This document shows, in pieces, positions 39,560 to 43,531 of a stretch of DNA of 43,531 nucleotides. The stretch lies in assembly GCA_012518875.1 (NCBI GenBank), contig JAAYRI010000099.1, forward strand, positions 1 through 43,531, written 5' to 3'. The position numbers were made by a program, and so were the translations under genes. The DNA is from Peptococcaceae bacterium. GTDB taxonomy: Bacteria > Bacillota > Desulfotomaculia > Desulfotomaculales > Pelotomaculaceae. The notes beneath the pieces are model-generated. The model had not been told where the DNA came from, searched no databases, and saw only the letters and a program-made list of their open reading frames with translations. Every line of letters begins with the position of its first letter. Position 1 is the stretch's first letter.

Positions 39560-39575
39560 GTTGCAAAACATATTT

Positions 39576-40628
39576 CTATCCCCTGCAAAAATAGCAATTA
39601 GGATATTTGCAGGTTTTGCAAGCCTGACACAAGCCACCTTCACCCATGCGAATGAAGTCTTCTTTCGTCATCGGATCCTGGGCAAAAACCCGGGCCAGCA
39701 CCACATCAAAAATGGATGTAGTAAAATACATCACTCCACCGGGTAGGCCCATCATAGTTACCGATCCCAATCGAGCCATCATGAACATGTTACCAGGGTT
39801 CACTGGTATACCGTAGGTAATTACCTCGGCACCTGTCATACGAATAGCTGAGGGGGTGGCATCATCCGGGTCAACAGACATGCCGCCGGTTAAAATAACC
39901 AGATCCGCCCCGGCATCTATGAATTTATTGATTTCACCGGTGATCCTTGTGGGATCATCCGGGCAAAATACCTGATCCATGAATTCGCCACCATAGGCTT
40001 TTAATTTTTTCCTAATCAATGGGCCAAAGCTATCCTTGACTAACCCCTTATAAACCTCGTTACCTGTAGTCACTACTCCAGCCTTAAGTTTGACAAAAGG
40101 CTTTATGGAAAAAACCGGGCCCCTCTCAGCAGTTAGGCGTTCTGCCTCCTGTAGAACATCTTCCTCTACAAAAAGGGGCACAACCCTGGCGCCGGCGATC
40201 CTTTGCCCTTCCGTTACCGGAAAATTGTTGGGCAAGGTGGCAATGGAAATGTCCTTTACCGAATTAATGTCGTACAACAAAGGGCTGTTGATTTTTAACA
40301 AGCCACGCTTTGTAGACTTGAGCATAGACTTACCCTCGGAGGGCTCAGTATATTCTATGCTTTCGCCAGACACCGCTTTGGCCAGCCTGAGGGCAGCAAA
40401 ATCCTCATGTACATTTTGGCCATCATCAGGCTCCAATACAAAAATGTGCTCTTTACCAATTTTCAACAGGTCGTCAATGTCTTCCGGCCTAATTACATGG
40501 CCTTTCTTAAAAGCCCTGCCTTTATACTCCTTTGGCACTATTTTTGTCAGATCGTGTACTAAAACCATCCCTATCGCGTCGTTAACAGCAACCTTTTTCA
40601 ACAGCAACAGCTCCCTTAATTCGAACAT
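39576..40628 (-). CDS. MoeA-like molybdopterin-binding-domain protein with C-terminal Cys cluster
   Basis: AGVVTTGNEVYKG, DLVILTGGMSVDPDDATPSAI, MMGLPGGVMYFTTSIFDVVLARV; C-terminus CQACKTCKYPNCYFCRG. Confidence 0.85.
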   Translation of the reverse strand: MFELRELLLLKKVAVNDAIGMVLVHDLTKIVPKEYKGRAFKKGHVIRPEDIDDLLKIGKEHIFVLEPDDGQNVHEDFAALRLAKAVSGESIEYTEPSEGKSMLKSTKRGLLKINSPLLYDINSVKDISIATLPNNFPVTEGQRIAGARVVPLFVEEDVLQEAERLTAERGPVFSIKPFVKLKAGVVTTGNEVYKGLVKDSFGPLIRKKLKAYGGEFMDQVFCPDDPTRITGEINKFIDAGADLVILTGGMSVDPDDATPSAIRMTGAEVITYGIPVNPGNMFMMARLGSVTMMGLPGGVMYFTTSIFDVVLARVFAQDPMTKEDFIRMGEGGLCQACKTCKYPNCYFCRG

Positions 40629-40691
40629 TTACTCCAATGTACCGGTTTTTTCGGCATAAAGCAACAATTTATTTTGAATTAAGCTGTTCCT

Positions 40692-41720
40692 TCAGGCAGT
40701 TTCCTCAACAGCGGAAACATCTATCCTACATTTATCCCCCTGAGCGTAACGAACAGCGCTGTATATGACCGCCAGGGCCACAATAGCAGCAGCTATATAT
40801 TCCATTTCATAAACGCCTTTAGGTATCAGCGTCATCAGTACAAACGAGATAGAGGCAATTGCAGTTGCCGGGGGATCCACGTGGGTATCACCATAACAAT
40901 AGAAGGTACGGGCAAAAAAGTCACCGGCAAAAGAAGCCGCCACTGCCGCCGCAAAGCCCCACCAGACACTACCGCCACTGGCCACAACCGCATAGGAAGC
41001 ACAGATGGTGATATGGTGTGTAACAGGTATGTCCTGACCCAGGTAAAGCCAAATTAGTGTTATCGCCGAGATACAAAAGCCAACAAAGGCGGCTACCGGG
41101 GCAGTTTCCGGATTTTGCAGCATCAAATAGGTTAAATAAACTGACACGCCCCCGGCACTAATGCCGATTATTGTTTTATCACAGGGTAGAGTGGCATAAG
41201 GCAGCCATACGTTGGAACAACGCAGGCAATAGCGGCCACCGATTCTTTTAATATCCTCCGGCACACTTCCGAATATCTCACCAAGCCCCGTGTTACCAAA
41301 GGCAATTTTGGCAATGATCGCCAGAATAAAAACAGTCAATGCTACTGTGTCCAGCTTAATCGCCGACTGAGAGGCCAGACCGACATTAATGGCATAGCCC
41401 ATCATACCGAAAATGCCACCCACAATTAGCACCTCCGGCTTTTTCAACCCGGTTAATCCTTTCAGGATGTCTTTCCCAGATTCCATATAGCCCATTTTCC
41501 TGGCAAAAGCAGCGGCTGCTACACCACCGGCAAAAGCAATGTGGGGGCCAAAATAAGGACCAAATGCAACATTACCCAAAAAATCAAAACCAACTCCGGA
41601 CACGGCCATTGCGATGCCAATCAGTCCGGCAAAACCAGTAAAGACAAAGGCTGCCAGTGCACCGATAGAGGCACCAAAAGCACCGCCGCAAAATGCTATC
41701 ACTAGCGCTAAATAGTCCAT
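40692..41720 (-). CDS. Uncharacterised polytopic membrane protein with cytosolic-type Cys loop
   Basis: About 8-10 hydrophobic segments; loop RYCLRCSNVWLPYATLPCDK; GDTHVDPPATAIA near the C-terminus; RBS AAGGAGG. Confidence 0.75.
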   Translation of the reverse strand: MDYLALVIAFCGGAFGASIGALAAFVFTGFAGLIGIAMAVSGVGFDFLGNVAFGPYFGPHIAFAGGVAAAAFARKMGYMESGKDILKGLTGLKKPEVLIVGGIFGMMGYAINVGLASQSAIKLDTVALTVFILAIIAKIAFGNTGLGEIFGSVPEDIKRIGGRYCLRCSNVWLPYATLPCDKTIIGISAGGVSVYLTYLMLQNPETAPVAAFVGFCISAITLIWLYLGQDIPVTHHITICASYAVVASGGSVWWGFAAAVAASFAGDFFARTFYCYGDTHVDPPATAIASISFVLMTLIPKGVYEMEYIAAAIVALAVIYSAVRYAQGDKCRIDVSAVEETA

Positions 41721-41790
41721 TACATCTCCTCCTTGCAAACAGCTTTCCCTATGCAGTTTTTACCTGAAGATGCCCAATGCTGTTACTCAT

Positions 41791-42876
41791 CTATACCTTG
41801 ATCGCGCTAATAATGGGTATCAGTTTCGATTTGTCCAGGCCAACTTCCAGGAGGTCTACCTCTTTAGCCAGCTGCTCGCGCATATCTGAGGGTGTGCCTC
41901 CTCCCAACACAACAAAACTGCCCTTTACTGGTTCAAGAATCGTGTAGGAGGCATTAATATTGGCCAATCGTTCCCAGATCAGTGATTGATCTGCATTCAT
42001 ATCATCCTTTATAAAATCGACAACCAAATCTGGCCGGCAAATCTTTTCCCCATCAGCCACTAGTGAAATATCTTCTGCCTGATCAGCAATATAGATTAGT
42101 AAATCCGGTTTTAAGGTAATAAGGCCATATTCCTCTACCAAGGTCTCAATCTCATACCATTCCCTTTTTTCACTATAACTGTCGGCTTTCCACATGGCAC
42201 TGTTAAAATTCGTTCTAAAAGCCACATATTTATCCAGAAGTGTAGAATGAATGATGGCATCAGGAGACAGTAGCGGTTGCCTATGTCCAACCTCAAAAGC
42301 AAATCTTTTTGTTTCTATGGGTAATGGCAGCGTTTCCCTGGCTAAAGCGGAATGCTTGATAATCTCTTTGTTTCCCGGGGTCCGAAGAGGAACATAAAAA
42401 AGTTTGTCTGGTGCAAATAATTGCAACAAAGAAAACACTGCCCATTTTTCATAACCTTCTTGATATAGACGTCGAAAGGATGAGTTTACATCAGCAGCTG
42501 TCTCTAAAACAAATCTTTGCTCGTCTATTGTGCCCCCAAGCAGATCAAACAATGGATCAAATATTTCACGTCTGAGCTGATTTAGAGGCCGATGAAGAAA
42601 TCTCTCCACATCATTGGGCATGAGAATATCCTTTAGGTCCATGTTTTTTGTTATTTCCGCTACAATATCTAGATAAGCTGTGCTTAAGCCTTCAGCCACC
42701 TTGAGCAACGGGGAAAATTCTTCTAGAATATAAGCCTCTCTAACCCGGTCGAAAATAGTATAGAATGCCGGTTGTTTGGCCCTGGGTATGTCGATTAGAT
42801 TTTCCTGAACACGCACATCCTGATTTTCGGCCACATATTTTTTTAATTCGCTGTAAATTTCCTTCCATCTTGGCAT
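41791..42876 (-). CDS. Uncharacterised soluble protein (~361 aa)
   Basis: Long ORF with coding-like composition and no recognisable family motif; same strand as its neighbours. Confidence 0.65.
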   Translation of the reverse strand: MPRWKEIYSELKKYVAENQDVRVQENLIDIPRAKQPAFYTIFDRVREAYILEEFSPLLKVAEGLSTAYLDIVAEITKNMDLKDILMPNDVERFLHRPLNQLRREIFDPLFDLLGGTIDEQRFVLETAADVNSSFRRLYQEGYEKWAVFSLLQLFAPDKLFYVPLRTPGNKEIIKHSALARETLPLPIETKRFAFEVGHRQPLLSPDAIIHSTLLDKYVAFRTNFNSAMWKADSYSEKREWYEIETLVEEYGLITLKPDLLIYIADQAEDISLVADGEKICRPDLVVDFIKDDMNADQSLIWERLANINASYTILEPVKGSFVVLGGGTPSDMREQLAKEVDLLEVGLDKSKLIPIISAIKV

Positions 42877-43087
42877 CGCTCCAGAGCACCTCCTATAATC
42901 CATAATCCGTGTTGTACTGCCAATTCAAATTTGCTACAATATAGCCGAAAACTTCTTATAGTAGGGTACTGGCGCCAGCACTTTTCCGGGGAGGAATACT
43001 GCACAGCCGGTACTCTATTTTTCCATAAACCGGGCCTCAACCTTAGTTTACACTGTTTCTTCCATTGGGCATTGGTTTTTTTATAGA

Positions 43088-43531
43088 CTATGTGGTCTTT
43101 AATGCCTCAATCAAAGCAGGCACAATTTCATTTAGATCAGCCTGAATACCCAGATCGCATGCCTCAAAAATAGGAGCCTGTGGGTCCTTATCAATGGCAA
43201 TCACATATTTGGCCTTTTGGAAACCGCAGCTGTAATGAGCAGCCCCACTGGCACCAATGCTGATGAACAGCTTGGGACTGACCGTCTTGCCGCTGGAACC
43301 GATTAAATTGTCTTCCACCACCCACTGGGCATCCCGGGCCGGCCTGGTGCCGCCTACGGCAGCGCCGAGCACCTTTGCCAATTCCTGGATCAGCTTAACC
43401 TCGTCTTCTGATTTGACTCCCTTGCCACCGGATACCACGATGGCCGCTCCTTCTACCGGTGTGGCCGCAGGTTGCTTCTCTACCATTTCGATGGTTTGAA
43501 TTTTCAGGTCGTCTTCCGTTGCTTGATAATC
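43088..43531 (-). CDS. etfA: Electron transfer flavoprotein alpha subunit, C-terminal part, truncated by window edge
   Basis: AAIVVSGGKGVKSEDEVKLIQELAKVLGAAVGGTRPARDAQWVVEDNLIGSSGKTVSPKLFISIGASGAAHYSCGFQKAKYVIAIDKDPQAPIFEACDLGIQADLNEIVPALIEAL; frame open to the window end. Confidence 0.95.
   Translation of the reverse strand, partial: DYQATEDDLKIQTIEMVEKQPAATPVEGAAIVVSGGKGVKSEDEVKLIQELAKVLGAAVGGTRPARDAQWVVEDNLIGSSGKTVSPKLFISIGASGAAHYSCGFQKAKYVIAIDKDPQAPIFEACDLGIQADLNEIVPALIEALKTT

Overview
The window looks like a chromosomal segment of an anaerobic Firmicute, probably Peptococcaceae/Desulfotomaculum-like. That assignment is inferred from gene content only. It carries about 35 protein genes and one tRNA. 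From left to right: (1) a TRAP transporter dctMQP (dctM truncated by the window edge), an MFS exporter and purC. (2) A divergent pair resembling a double-cubane-cluster reductase (HgdB/BcrB family) and its ASKHA activase. (3) An RsgI-like PepSY protein, a ferredoxin and a short endonuclease V-like ORF. (4) A YhaN/YhaO (SbcC/SbcD-like) pair, tRNA-Arg(CCG), a CGGC protein, rimI-tsaB-tsaE, an orphan response regulator, an amidohydrolase, glgX, mazEF-type genes and ilvN. (5) A [2Fe-2S] protein plus a SpoIIE-type phosphatase, followed by a nitrogen/redox block of glnA, nfnB, nfnA, a tandem P-loop ATPase and gdhA. (6) A minus-strand catabolic-looking island: OFA-type MFS, nitrilase, UxaA-like protein, BioD-like/DRTGG protein, ADP-forming acyl-CoA synthetase, MoeA-like protein, an uncharacterised Cys-loop membrane protein, an uncharacterised soluble protein and the C-terminal part of EtfA (truncated by the window edge). 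The most unusual signals are: a dispersed, modular family of GGGAC...GTCCC hairpin repeats with purine-rich companion modules, of which one forms a terminator-like hairpin and one extends the endonuclease V-like ORF in frame; the double-cubane-type reductase pair; a possible attenuator in the glnA leader; and the island at 32.4-43.5 kb. No CRISPR array, prophage or intact transposon was seen. All family assignments come from reading the sequence; no database search was run.
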